A stretch of 64,000 bases of DNA from Longilinea sp964536805 (GTDB lineage Bacteria > Chloroflexota > Anaerolineae > Anaerolineales > Anaerolineaceae). Below are positions 1 to 7,486 of this stretch, piece by piece. The stretch is taken from positions 1 through 64,000 of the forward strand of contig CAZHYQ010000003.1 in the NCBI GenBank assembly GCA_964536805.1, in the 5' to 3' direction. Each line of letters opens with the position of its first letter. Position 1 is the first letter of the stretch. A program made the translations under genes and the position numbers. The notes beneath the pieces were generated by a model. It was given only the letters and a program-made list of their open reading frames with translations, made no database searches and had not been told where the DNA came from.

Positions 1-211
1 TCGGGAGAATAATAGGTCTATTTTTATCTCTACGCACTCTTCGTTCGCCAGGGTCAATATTCGTCCGCGTGCCCCTCATTGCATATTCACAATAACGCTT
101 TTCCCGCGCGATAAAATCATCAATGCGTTTCTTATACTTATCGGCTTCCAAGTCGCCGTTTGCCGCAAGCTCTACAAGTTGAGAATATTTCGTTGCTTCA
201 TAGTCTATCAC
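1..211 (-). CDS. Partial unknown protein, runs off the left edge
   Basis: An uninterrupted minus-strand frame reaches position 1 with no stop. From a GTG at 209-211 it reads as a charged, mostly helical peptide with motifs such as ELAANGDLEADKYKKR and GTRTNIDPGERRVRR. There is no convincing ribosome binding site, and the frame stays open further upstream, so the start is unsure. I do not recognise the family. It lies on the element side of the tRNA-Leu fragment at 362-411, so it could belong to an integrated phage, plasmid or genomic island. Confidence 0.3.
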   Translation of the reverse strand, partial: MIDYEATKYSQLVELAANGDLEADKYKKRIDDFIAREKRYCEYAMRGTRTNIDPGERRVRRDKNRPIILP

Positions 212-361
212 CGCCGCCCCCAGTTGCAGATCGTTGCAGATACTTTGGAACGCATGGAAATTATGGCACGAATGCCGCAAAAAGGGCAAGGAAACAGGCA
301 AATTTAGGCACAATTGGCACGATTGGCAAGCCTGTAAAGTATAAAACGCCCTATTGTGCAA

Positions 362-411
362 CTTAGGATCATGTGCCGAAAGGCGTGAGGGTTCAAGTCC
401 CTCATTCCCCA
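362..411 (+). other. 3' fragment of tRNA-Leu(TAG), likely attachment site
   Basis: The stretch holds the 3' part of a class II tRNA: anticodon loop CTTAGGA (anticodon TAG), a variable arm with TGCC-GAAA-GGCG, a T arm GAGGG/TTCAAGT/CCCTC, then ATTCCCC and discriminator A. The matching 5' acceptor strand GGGGAAT is absent from the 90 bases upstream, so this is not a whole gene. A break in the anticodon loop is typical of tyrosine-recombinase attachment sites. The intact tRNA-Leu would be expected at the other end of the element, left of this window. Confidence 0.65.
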
Positions 412-548
412 CAAGAAAAAATTAAAGAAAATCATGCAGTTGTAAGAGGTCCTTCATCATCGTGGGCCTGGCTTGATCTACCTTCAAGATTAATCTAAAT
501 TGCCAGCAACTGCAAATAAATTGAAAGCTGATTCCAACCTGCCAGAAT

Positions 549-556
549 GCTATACT
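549..556 (+). promoter_or_regulatory. Extended -10 promoter for the 62-residue membrane protein
   Basis: TGC followed by TATACT (551-556) forms an extended -10 element 20 bases before the ATG at 576. No good -35 hexamer lies at the right distance; TTGAAA at 521 is too far away. The rest of 412-548 shows nothing recognisable. Confidence 0.35.
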
Positions 557-575
557 GTTGTCGGGGGTGAATCCT

Positions 576-764
576 ATGGAACAATCGATTAAATCATCTA
601 CGGTTGATAGCCAATTTCCACCGAAAACCGAATGGTCGACTCATGATAAAATAATCGACCGCATGGAAGGGCAAATCGAATCTTTTAATGAAAAACTTTC
701 CATCATTGCCGTATTAATAATCATGGCTGTGATTATTGGAATTGTTTTGGTCTATACTCGCTAA
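576..764 (+). CDS. Small single-span membrane protein
   Basis: This 62-residue protein has a polar, charged N-terminal half and one hydrophobic segment near the C-terminus (about residues 41-60, rich in Ile and Val). It should sit in the membrane with its N-terminal part in the cytoplasm. ATG 576 is preferred because GGGGGTG lies about six bases upstream; an in-frame TTG at 558 would overlap that site. It has its own promoter and no operon partner. I do not recognise a family and assign no function. Confidence 0.6.
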   Translation: MEQSIKSSTVDSQFPPKTEWSTHDKIIDRMEGQIESFNEKLSIIAVLIIMAVIIGIVLVYTR

Positions 765-806
765 TAGTTTACCTATTTCCGAAATTATATCTTTGTGATG
801 ACAAGG

Positions 807-1916
807 TTATGATTGCCTTTTAACCATTTTTTTTGCTATCAATTCCCTGACCTTCTCAAGCGGCAACGCTTCTATTTTTCCACGGTAACCGGTCATTGTT
901 TCAGCCATGCACAAGGAGTTGTAAATGGCCTCCTCAGTGGCCTCAATGGCCGCTTGAAACAACGGCGACATCTGTTCGTTGGGAAGGTCGAGATAACTTG
1001 GCATTTGTTCGCGCCGATTCATTGTCCTACGAACGCCTTCTGCAGTGGAAAACGCCACAGCGTAATCGCCTGAACCATTTGAAAAGGCAGACCCGGTCCT
1101 GGCCAGGCCAGCCAATGCCCGCCGCGCCAGGCGGGTCAGGTTGCGGTCTGAAAGCGGTGCATCTGTCGCCAGAATGATCATAATTGAACCATCTGCGCTT
1201 GAATCTAGTTTGTCTTGTAAATAATACTTTCCAAGCAATTCTCCAATTGACACGCCTCTCATTTGCAGCACCCCGCCGTAATTGGTTTGTACCAGCACAC
1301 CCAGGCTAAATCCCCCAAGTGCTTGAGGAAGAACCCGCGAGCTTGTTCCAATCCCGCCTTTCCAGCCAAAAGCGACAGTCCCGGTTCCTGCGCCGACGGC
1401 GCCTTCGCTTGCACCGGCAGGGTTGGCGTTTTCGATGGCAGATCCTATCTGCGCAGAGGTCAAGCGGCGGGCACGGATGTTATTCAGCCAACCATCATTG
1501 GTCTCGCCCACCACTACGTTGACTGATTCAACTCTTTCGTTGCCCGGATAGGAAAGCGTGTAATCCAGCAGCGCCTCAGCCGCCTGTGGTACAGAAAGCG
1601 TGTTGGTTAACACAATCGGGGTCTCCACCTCGCCCAATTCCATGATCTGGGTGCTGCCCATCAGTTTGCCATAACCATTGCTAACCGCCATGCCAGCCGG
1701 AACTTTTTCCTGAAACAGGTTGCCAGCATGCGGCAAAATGGCTGTTGCACCGGTGCGGATATCGTTGCCTTCAATCAAAGTAAAATGCCCTACCCGCACC
1801 CCAGCCACGTCGGTGATGGCATTGCGCGGACCAATCGGCAGGATGCCCGGGGTTACTCCCAGTGCCCGGACACGGCAGCGTGATAAAGAAGACGAGGTGC
1901 CAGTCGTATCATTCAT
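807..1916 (-). CDS. P1-family aminopeptidase (DmpA/BapA type)
   Basis: The 369-residue product matches the P1 family of N-terminal nucleophile peptidases (L-aminopeptidase/D-Ala-esterase). These proteins self-cleave before a serine, which becomes the catalytic nucleophile. The motif GSIMIILATDAPL at about residues 243-255 contains the expected Gly-Ser cleavage site (Ser 244 with this start). Family-like stretches near the N-terminus include NAITDVAGVRVGH. Members hydrolyse peptides with small, D- or beta-amino N-terminal residues. Start: the ATG at 1916 has AGGCG seven bases upstream; another in-frame ATG at 1937 has its GAG almost touching the start codon. It stands alone, with a terminator behind it. 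Confidence 0.88.
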   Translation of the reverse strand: MNDTTGTSSSLSRCRVRALGVTPGILPIGPRNAITDVAGVRVGHFTLIEGNDIRTGATAILPHAGNLFQEKVPAGMAVSNGYGKLMGSTQIMELGEVETPIVLTNTLSVPQAAEALLDYTLSYPGNERVESVNVVVGETNDGWLNNIRARRLTSAQIGSAIENANPAGASEGAVGAGTGTVAFGWKGGIGTSSRVLPQALGGFSLGVLVQTNYGGVLQMRGVSIGELLGKYYLQDKLDSSADGSIMIILATDAPLSDRNLTRLARRALAGLARTGSAFSNGSGDYAVAFSTAEGVRRTMNRREQMPSYLDLPNEQMSPLFQAAIEATEEAIYNSLCMAETMTGYRGKIEALPLEKVRELIAKKMVKRQS

Positions 1917-1973
1917 CTTTCGCCTGCATACTCTCAATTATTAGCGTCGATGTAAAGCCAATGGATTAAAAAT

Positions 1974-2025
1974 GAAAGCACCGCAGACTGCCTAGAGCAT
2001 GATCAGCAGTATATGCGGTGCTTTC
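1974..2025 (-). terminator. Hairpin terminator after the 55-residue peptide gene
   Basis: Twelve-base arms GAAAGCACCGCA (1974-1985) and TGCGGTGCTTTC (2014-2025) pair perfectly, with an inner CTGC/GCAG pair. Read on the minus strand the hairpin is followed by ATTTTTAAT. It ends transcription of the gene at 2042-2209 and insulates it from the peptidase gene. Confidence 0.65.
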
Positions 2026-2041
2026 CTTGATCGAAATGAAT

Positions 2042-2209
2042 CTAAAGATTCTCGAGCAAGTTTCCAGCAGCGAGAACAAGGAATGCTACAAGCATCAGCC
2101 AGGGAGCCAGTGCGCTAAAGGAAGCGATAAAGTAGCCAATTAATGCGATGAGAGCCAGGCCAGCTGCGATATAGAAAGTGGTATTCTTTGGTGCGCTTAG
2201 TTTGGGCAT
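2042..2209 (-). CDS. 55-residue two-span membrane peptide
   Basis: A short frame from ATG 2209 to TAG 2042 encodes 55 residues. After the polar start MPKLSAPKNTT come two hydrophobic stretches (about 12-31 and 34-50) separated by Ala-Pro, then the end NLLEN. A strong ribosome binding site GGAGG lies six bases upstream, a near-consensus promoter lies further up (2262-2290), and a terminator follows. These three signals make it a real gene despite its size. The family is not recognised. It is transcribed away from the BMC operon and does not obviously belong to it. Confidence 0.7.
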   Translation of the reverse strand: MPKLSAPKNTTFYIAAGLALIALIGYFIASFSALAPWLMLVAFLVLAAGNLLENL

Positions 2210-2261
2210 GATTTCCTCCGACTTGGAAACAGGGGTTTTTGATTGGTTATGCTCGTGTTTT

Positions 2262-2290
2262 ATTGTACATCGTTAATTAGTTTGTGACAA
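2262..2290 (-). promoter_or_regulatory. Sigma-70 type promoter for the 55-residue peptide
   Basis: On the minus strand, TTGTCA (2285-2290) and TACAAT (2262-2267) are separated by exactly 17 bases. Each hexamer matches five of six consensus bases. The leader to ATG 2209 is about 45 bases. Confidence 0.65.
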
Positions 2291-2366
2291 TTGTGAAGGC
2301 CATCACAGTAGGTAATAATAGCTGCCTTGTCGAACATCGTAACCATGAGCCCGAACAAAAATGCAG

Positions 2367-2627
2367 CTATATTTCAAATTCTGAACTCAAGTCCTTTACA
2401 AAATCCGGTGACAATATGCCAGCCCGGACTGCTTTCTGCAACAAATCAATCAATTCCTTTTCATCGAGGTCCAAAGGTTGAGATGCTACTTTCACTTTAT
2501 TCCAGCCCGAGATCCGAATCTTGACCGGCTCATTTTCAGCCGATGGAATTTCCTCCATTTTTCCCAGTAAATTGCCAATATGGATGGATACAGAACGCAA
2601 TTTCTTCGGATCACCCTGGTCACCCAT
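2367..2627 (-). CDS. Small uncharacterised protein, last gene of the BMC operon
   Basis: This 86-residue soluble, charged protein is the tenth and last gene of the microcompartment operon, 26 bases after a vertex protein gene. Its second half (DEKELIDLLQKAVRAGILS) predicts an amphipathic helix, a shape used by BMC cargo and adaptor proteins, but I cannot assign a family. The ATG at 2627 is preferred because AGGAG lies six bases upstream; the in-frame ATG at 2633 overlaps that site. Confidence 0.6.
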   Translation of the reverse strand: MGDQGDPKKLRSVSIHIGNLLGKMEEIPSAENEPVKIRISGWNKVKVASQPLDLDEKELIDLLQKAVRAGILSPDFVKDLSSEFEI

Positions 2628-2653
2628 GCTCATCTCCTTTGGATTGTTTCCAT

Positions 2654-2938
2654 CTACTCAAGTACCTTGCTTTCAATGTAGGCTGAATCGATGATGCCGA
2701 CGATAACCGAAATAACGCATGCATCGGGATTGTTGAGCACCTGGCGTGCGCCGTTTCCTTCGCGATTCACCAGGACGGTATCGCCAATGCCAGCCTGGGA
2801 ATTATCCAACGCTATGAAATCTTCGTCAGGTTCCCCGCCGGGCAAAGCCATGGGTTGTACAACCAGCAGCCGGCGATTTTTAAAATCACGGTGGCTGATG
2901 GTTGTGACCACGGTCCCAACCACTTTAGCTAAAATCAT
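2654..2938 (-). CDS. BMC pentameric vertex shell protein (EutN/CcmL)
   Basis: The 94-residue product is a full-length EutN/CcmL (BMC-P) protein. It starts with the hallmark MILAKVVGTVVTT and has the conserved AGIGDTVLVNREGNGAR loop and a late VIVGIID strand. Such proteins form pentamers that cap the vertices of the icosahedral shell. It is the third BMC-P gene of this operon and lies 9 bases after another one. Paralogues may give different vertices or different assembly partners. Confidence 0.93.
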   Translation of the reverse strand: MILAKVVGTVVTTISHRDFKNRRLLVVQPMALPGGEPDEDFIALDNSQAGIGDTVLVNREGNGARQVLNNPDACVISVIVGIIDSAYIESKVLE

Positions 2939-2947
2939 AGCCGCCTT

Positions 2948-3268
2948 TTAGGTGAAGCGATTTTGGCCTCTTTTTAGCGTCAAATCCGCAGGTTTGCCCG
3001 GCAAAACAGACAATTCATCTACAATTCCAACCAGAGCCAAATCCACCGGTACAAATTTAACCACGGGCAAAGCCAGCGAAGCTTCGCGCGACCGGACCAT
3101 CACACACAAATCGCCAGGTCCAGCGTCCACCACATCCGCAGCCACCTGATAAGGTCCTACAGGTTCCAGATCCTTATTGAGCGGCTGAACAATTAACAAT
3201 TTCAGTCCCTCGGTACCTGGATATTTCATTGTGCAGACGGCTGTGCCTTTAACCCTGCCAAATAGCAT
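2948..3268 (-). CDS. BMC pentameric vertex shell protein (EutN/CcmL), second copy
   Basis: The 106-residue product has the EutN/CcmL fold signature: MLFGRVKGTAVCT at the start, LKLLIVQPL, VDAGPGDLCVMVRSREAS and LVGIVDEL. It is slightly longer than its neighbour through a basic tail ending RGQNRFT. The role is a pentameric vertex of the microcompartment shell. It sits between the small adaptor-like gene (gap 3 bases) and the next vertex gene (gap 9 bases). Confidence 0.92.
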   Translation of the reverse strand: MLFGRVKGTAVCTMKYPGTEGLKLLIVQPLNKDLEPVGPYQVAADVVDAGPGDLCVMVRSREASLALPVVKFVPVDLALVGIVDELSVLPGKPADLTLKRGQNRFT

Positions 3269-3271
3269 CGC

Positions 3272-3685
3272 TTATTTAACCCCGGTATTCTGTAGCACGC
3301 GCGTTATGATGACATCCAGCAAGTTGGCATCCACCTGGTTTCCCAGACGGGAAATCACGGCACTCTTGATTCTTTCGTGTACCTCGTCACTACCGGATTG
3401 CACTGTTGAATTCAAAGGTAAGGCGGCAGGTGAATTTGCAGAGGGCAGTGAAGCAGGTGCAGAAACAACAATACCGCCAGTCGGAGAGGGCTGTTGCGAA
3501 AGGTACGGTCTGACCGGCGCGGCGGGAGGATTTTCAGGTTTTCCCCGTATCAACCTCATGCCCAATTTATTGGCTTTCTCATACGCCAGGTCGGTCATTA
3601 CCACCTGATCATTGAGCTCGAGGGATAGGATGCCGCGTTTCACCATATCCTCGATATCCCGTTCAGTGTAGAACTCTTTAGGCAT
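3272..3685 (-). CDS. BMC-associated adaptor-like protein with terminal helices
   Basis: This 137-residue protein has three parts. An N-terminal alpha/beta segment (1-50: KEFYTERDIEDMVKRGI, then a strand reading LNDQVVMTDLA) is followed by a Pro/Ala/Ser-rich linker (about 51-95) and a C-terminal helical part (about 98-135: VHERIKSAVISRL, LDVIITRVL). The C-terminal helices resemble encapsulation peptides. I infer a scaffold or cargo-tethering role. No catalytic motif is visible. Located between the tandem-domain shell gene and two vertex genes. Confidence 0.6.
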   Translation of the reverse strand: MPKEFYTERDIEDMVKRGILSLELNDQVVMTDLAYEKANKLGMRLIRGKPENPPAAPVRPYLSQQPSPTGGIVVSAPASLPSANSPAALPLNSTVQSGSDEVHERIKSAVISRLGNQVDANLLDVIITRVLQNTGVK

Positions 3686-3721
3686 TAATCGCTCCTATCT
3701 AACCTCCAGTGAATTGATCAA

Positions 3722-4351
3722 TCAGGCGCCTTCCCGACCTTGCAGACTTTCCAGGGCTTGAATGGCAGCATTCTTTGCGGTGAGGATTTCGGCTTCGGAT
3801 CCTGACAACCACATCCGGCCAAAACGACCCACGGATGATACATGGATCAATTTAATGCTGGCTGTTTTTTCAGCCTCGTTGCAGGCATAATTGATATAGG
3901 CTGCCGGTGCGCATTCCAGCACAAGCATGGTTTCGCCCGGAACCAGCATGCTGCCCTTGCGGAAACGGTTCAACAGTTGCGATTGATAGGGATCGATGCG
4001 AGTGATGACCTGGGTTGAAACAACTTGCGGGCGGATGCGGTCTTCAATCTTAAGACCCAACCGATCCAGGACGACCCTGCCCGCTTCCTGCACAGCCGCC
4101 TGGTTGGGCGAGTGCACTTCGAACATGCCGAACTCGCGTTCCACAATCTGTGCGCCAGGCCGTGCTTCCGTCGCTTTGACCGCAATGTCCACCATCCGGA
4201 ATACTTCATTCCCCGGGGCCATTTCAACGTACAAGGCCGCCATGCCTTCGGTCGGGAGGTCGCCTTGTGTTACCGTCCCTACGAATGCAGCATATTGAGG
4301 CTGCATGCGATCCAAATAACAATAGCAGCGTAAAGAGAAAGATTCAGCCAT
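3722..4351 (-). CDS. Tandem BMC-domain trimeric shell protein (BMC-T)
   Basis: At 209 residues this is the length of two fused BMC domains. The first half contains MQPQYAAFVGTVTQG and IVEREFGMFEVHS; the second contains MLVPGETMLVLECAPA and LIHVSSVGRFGRMWLSG. Such proteins form pseudohexameric trimers whose central pore can be larger than that of hexamers, so they are candidates for passing cofactors or bulky substrates. It is the only BMC-T gene in the operon. Whether it stacks as a double trimer cannot be read from sequence alone. Confidence 0.9.
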   Translation of the reverse strand: MAESFSLRCYCYLDRMQPQYAAFVGTVTQGDLPTEGMAALYVEMAPGNEVFRMVDIAVKATEARPGAQIVEREFGMFEVHSPNQAAVQEAGRVVLDRLGLKIEDRIRPQVVSTQVITRIDPYQSQLLNRFRKGSMLVPGETMLVLECAPAAYINYACNEAEKTASIKLIHVSSVGRFGRMWLSGSEAEILTAKNAAIQALESLQGREGA

Positions 4352-4397
4352 AATCTTCTTTCTTCACGATCTGGGTTGAGAAACCGGCCGGAATTGC

Positions 4398-4712
4398 TTA
4401 GCTTCTTCCGCCGATGCTTCCCTTGGTTTGTTTGGGCAGGATCATTTCCACATCATTGTGAGGCCGTGGAATTACATGAACCGAAACAATCTCGCCAACC
4501 CGCTTGGCAGCCGCAGCGCCAGCATCGGTGGCAGCCTTCACCGCGCCAACATCGCCCCGTACCATAACGGTGACAAGGCCCCCGCCGACATATTCGGAGC
4601 CGATTAAAGTAACATTTGCTGCCTTTACCATTGCGTCGGCCGCCTCAATTGCAGCCACCAGGCCGCGGGTTTCAACCATTCCTAGTGCGATCAAAGACGT
4701 GTCTTGAGCCAT
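4398..4712 (-). CDS. Hexameric BMC shell protein (BMC-H, PduA/CcmK/EutM type)
   Basis: The 104-residue single-BMC-domain protein has the usual hallmarks: ALGMVETRGLVAAIEAADAM, TLIGSEYVGGGLVTVMVRG, DVGAVKAATDAGAAAA and HVIPRPHNDVEMILP. It forms the flat hexamers of the shell facets. The ATG at 4712 is supported by GGAAGGAAG upstream and by family length; another ATG at 4736 would add eight non-family residues. As the only BMC-H gene here, it should be the bulk shell protein. Confidence 0.95.
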   Translation of the reverse strand: MAQDTSLIALGMVETRGLVAAIEAADAMVKAANVTLIGSEYVGGGLVTVMVRGDVGAVKAATDAGAAAAKRVGEIVSVHVIPRPHNDVEMILPKQTKGSIGGRS

Positions 4713-4750
4713 TTTCTTCCTTCCTTTGGAATACAAGAATTGAATCTAAG

Positions 4751-6211
4751 CTACGAGGGATTCTTGCTCCCCAATAGATCATTGATAACCTGCTGTACGA
4801 CGCCCTCAATTTCCTCGGGCGACGGACCGGCAGGCGTTTCACCAGGTGAGAATGCTTCCATGGGTGGCGGCATCGTTTCATAAGCCAGGCGCTTGATATT
4901 CAACAGATGGTAAGCGGTAATATTATCGCCTGTGATTGAACCGCCGATTCCGCCTGAACCCAATGTCAGGGAAGGCATCAGACCGGTGGTCAGGCCAATG
5001 GCACCCAGAGTACCCATGGTGTTCACGAGGATGCGAAAGACCGGCTTTTCCAATCCAAAAGCCATGATCACCCGCTCATCGTTGGCATGAATGATCTGGG
5101 TGTGACCGCGCCCGCCTGTTTGAATTAAGGCTATGGATGTTTCGCATCCCTGTTCCCAGCCATCAGCTTCATACCACCCAAGAACAGTAGTCAGTTTTTC
5201 GTGGGAAAGCGGTTCCTGCCGTCCGACTTTTGCCAAGGGTGCTACCAGGACGCGCGTTTCTGCAGGGACGTGAAAACCGGCATAAACGGCTACATAAGAG
5301 GCAGACTTGCCAACAACGTCGGTGTTCATTCCGCCGTCGGTTCTAAAAAGCGCTTTCCGCAATGCATCCGTTTCCTGCGAATTTGTAAAATAAGCCCCTT
5401 CTGCGCGCATGCGATCAGCCAACAAAAGGGCAATCGGCCGGTCTGCAATGACCGCTTGTTCGGTGGCGCAGATGGTTGAATAATCGAACGCTTTGGAGGC
5501 AACAATATAGCGCGCGGCCTTTTCAACATCGGCTGAGCGATCCACGTAAACGGGTACATTCCCGGGGCCAACGCCGTAAGCCGGTTTACCGGTCGAATGG
5601 GCAGCTTTCACCATTGGCGTTCCGCCAGTGGCCAGAATTAGCGCGGTGTTCCGGTGTGACATCAATTCCTGGGTTCCGACCAGCGAAACCTGTTGCAGGC
5701 AATTGATTAATCCCTTTGGCGCACCTGCATTCTCGGCGGCCTGTGCCATGGTCTGCACTGCCTCATAAATGCAGCGTCTGGCCGCCGGATGCGGAGAAAA
5801 GATGATGGCATTGCGGGATTTCACAGCAATCAGCGTCTTGCAGAATGCCGTGGAGGTTGGATTGGTGGACGGCACCAGGGCAGCAATGACACCCATCGGC
5901 CAGCCAATTTCATAAATGCGGCGGTCAGGATCATGCCGGATTACCCCGACAGTTTTCAAATCGCGGATGCTTTCCCAGACCACCCGCGAACCAAATTCGT
6001 TCTTCAGCTTCTTATGAGCGGCAACGCCATAACCGGTTTCTTCATTTGCCAGCCGGCCCAGTCTTTCGGATGCCTGAACGCCGGCAGCCGCCATGGCAGC
6101 ACAGACCCGGTCCACATCTGCCTGGGTGGCATGGCTCCAGATTTTCCAGGCCTCATAGGCTCTGGCAACCGTATCTCGTGCTTCCTGAATGGAGGAAAGA
6201 TCCTGGTCCAA
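4751..6211 (-). CDS. CoA-acylating aldehyde dehydrogenase, BMC cargo (PduP/EutE-like)
   Basis: The 486-residue enzyme converts an aldehyde, CoA and NAD+ to acyl-CoA and NADH. The catalytic cysteine is Cys 248 in YSTICATEQ; LVPSTNPTSTA and the nucleotide-binding ATGGTPMV lie earlier. The C-terminus (about 464-486: SPEEIEGVVQQVINDLLG) is a short amphipathic helix after a Pro/Gly linker, as expected of an encapsulation peptide. Many PduP proteins carry it at the N-terminus instead. With the aldolase in the same operon, acetaldehyde is the most likely substrate. Confidence 0.92.
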   Translation of the reverse strand: MDQDLSSIQEARDTVARAYEAWKIWSHATQADVDRVCAAMAAAGVQASERLGRLANEETGYGVAAHKKLKNEFGSRVVWESIRDLKTVGVIRHDPDRRIYEIGWPMGVIAALVPSTNPTSTAFCKTLIAVKSRNAIIFSPHPAARRCIYEAVQTMAQAAENAGAPKGLINCLQQVSLVGTQELMSHRNTALILATGGTPMVKAAHSTGKPAYGVGPGNVPVYVDRSADVEKAARYIVASKAFDYSTICATEQAVIADRPIALLLADRMRAEGAYFTNSQETDALRKALFRTDGGMNTDVVGKSASYVAVYAGFHVPAETRVLVAPLAKVGRQEPLSHEKLTTVLGWYEADGWEQGCETSIALIQTGGRGHTQIIHANDERVIMAFGLEKPVFRILVNTMGTLGAIGLTTGLMPSLTLGSGGIGGSITGDNITAYHLLNIKRLAYETMPPPMEAFSPGETPAGPSPEEIEGVVQQVINDLLGSKNPS

Positions 6212-6248
6212 ATCCGAATTCCTTATTCGATAATTCGTAACTGGTTAC

Positions 6249-6539
6249 TCACGATTTTCGGAAAACAACTTCCCCATCCACTTCCAGGGAATCAATAATG
6301 GACATAATGACTGCGTCAACAGGCGTATCTTTAGTGATGGTAGTCTGGCGGGCTGAAGATCCTGCACAGGTAAGCACCAGGTCGCCAATTCCGGCATCGA
6401 CTGTATCGACAGCAACGAAAGGTTTTCCCACCCCGTTGCCGCGCTCATCCGTCTGGCGAACGATGAGAAGCTTGCGCCCGCTCAATTTTTCATCCTTGAT
6501 GGTTGAAACCGTTGTTCCTATCACTTTGGCAATCAGCAT
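6249..6539 (-). CDS. BMC pentameric vertex shell protein (EutN/CcmL), first copy
   Basis: This 96-residue protein starts MLIAKVIGTTVSTIKDEKL and has LLIVRQTDERG, VDAGIGDLVLTCAGSSARQT and a late IMSIIDSLEV strand, all typical of BMC-P vertex proteins. ATG 6539 is chosen because AAGGG lies just upstream and family members begin here; the longer frame overlaps the aldolase gene. It is nested between the aldolase and the aldehyde dehydrogenase genes. Confidence 0.92.
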   Translation of the reverse strand: MLIAKVIGTTVSTIKDEKLSGRKLLIVRQTDERGNGVGKPFVAVDTVDAGIGDLVLTCAGSSARQTTITKDTPVDAVIMSIIDSLEVDGEVVFRKS

Positions 6540-6549
6540 GGCAATCCCT

Positions 6550-7479
6550 TTAATAGCTCTTGGCCGGAGCGGTTGCTGCAACAGCAGCTGGTTTTTCGGT
6601 GCTGGGTCCTTGAATGATTTTGACGCCTGCGCTTGCGCCAATACGGGTTGCGCCGGCTTTTACCATGTTTTCCGCATCCTCGTATGTGCGCACGCCGCCC
6701 GAGGCTTTAACGCCCATTTCAGAGCCAACCACGCGCCGCATTAGCGCTACATCGGCGACCGTTGCTCCGCCGCCAGCAAAACCAGTGGATGTTTTCACAA
6801 AATCCGCACCGGCTTCTTTTGATATCAGGCAAGCGATCGTTTTTTCCTCATCTGTTAGCAAGACAGTTTCCAGGATGACTTTCACAATAGCACCGCGTGC
6901 ATGGGCGGCATTCACCACCCCGCGGATATCCTTTGCAACCAGGTCCAGATCGCGTGCTTTCAGCGCGCCGACATTGATCACCATATCGATCTCTGTTGCC
7001 CCGTGATCGATGGCGTTTTGCGTTTCGAAGGCTTTCACTTCACTGGCAGTGGCGCCTAGCGGAAAGCCGATTACGGTGCAAACTTTGGCTCTTGATCCCT
7101 GCAGAAGCTGGGCGCACAGGGGAACCCAAACCGGATTGACGCACACTGAAGCGAAACCATATTTCCGCGCTTCAAAGCACAACTGGGCAATCTGGTCAGG
7201 GGTTGTGTCCGGCTTTAACAAAGTGTGATCAATCATTCCAGAAAGGTTCAGATCCTGCGGAACGCCGCCAAGCGTGGAAGAAAGCCGCTCGGCACCAGCG
7301 CTGACTACCTGCCCGGCGCGGTCGAAACAGGTTTTTACACACAATCCATCCGCGCAATTCATCTTGCACACTTGGCCAGCCGGATCGGCTGCCCGTTGTT
7401 TTTGTTCCGCCATGGCGACCAACACTTCACGGGTGATGATTTCAACCAGTTGTTCCACCGTCTTCAAGTCAACGTCCAT
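6550..7479 (-). CDS. deoC: Deoxyribose-phosphate aldolase with BMC-targeting N-terminal extension
   Basis: The aldolase domain (about 75-290 of 309) has all three key residues of the family: Asp 165 (EIDMVINVG), the Schiff-base Lys 229 (FVKTSTGF) and the assisting Lys 258 (VKASGGVRT). It cleaves 2-deoxyribose-5-phosphate to glyceraldehyde-3-phosphate and acetaldehyde. The N-terminal 70 residues are extra. They hold an amphipathic helix (VEQLVEIITREVLVAMA), probably an encapsulation peptide, then a segment with four cysteines at 38, 42, 47 and 51 of unknown role. A short Ala/Pro tail ends the protein. It is the second gene of the operon, 7 bases after the rpiB-like gene. Confidence 0.92.
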   Translation of the reverse strand: MDVDLKTVEQLVEIITREVLVAMAEQKQRAADPAGQVCKMNCADGLCVKTCFDRAGQVVSAGAERLSSTLGGVPQDLNLSGMIDHTLLKPDTTPDQIAQLCFEARKYGFASVCVNPVWVPLCAQLLQGSRAKVCTVIGFPLGATASEVKAFETQNAIDHGATEIDMVINVGALKARDLDLVAKDIRGVVNAAHARGAIVKVILETVLLTDEEKTIACLISKEAGADFVKTSTGFAGGGATVADVALMRRVVGSEMGVKASGGVRTYEDAENMVKAGATRIGASAGVKIIQGPSTEKPAAVAATAPAKSY

Positions 7480-7486
7480 CGCGCCT

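Noticed and set aside
160..366. 68-residue plus-strand frame left of the tRNA-Leu fragment
   Set aside because: It has low-complexity, unlikely composition, no ribosome binding site, and ends inside the tRNA fragment.
3231..3608. 125-residue plus-strand frame inside the BMC operon
   Set aside because: It is antisense to the vertex and adaptor genes, which have clear families and ribosome binding sites.
4751..6211. Aldehyde dehydrogenase as evidence for a propanediol or ethanolamine microcompartment
   Set aside because: No diol dehydratase, ethanolamine lyase, PduL or reactivase genes accompany it; the aldolase in the operon gives a simpler aldehyde source.
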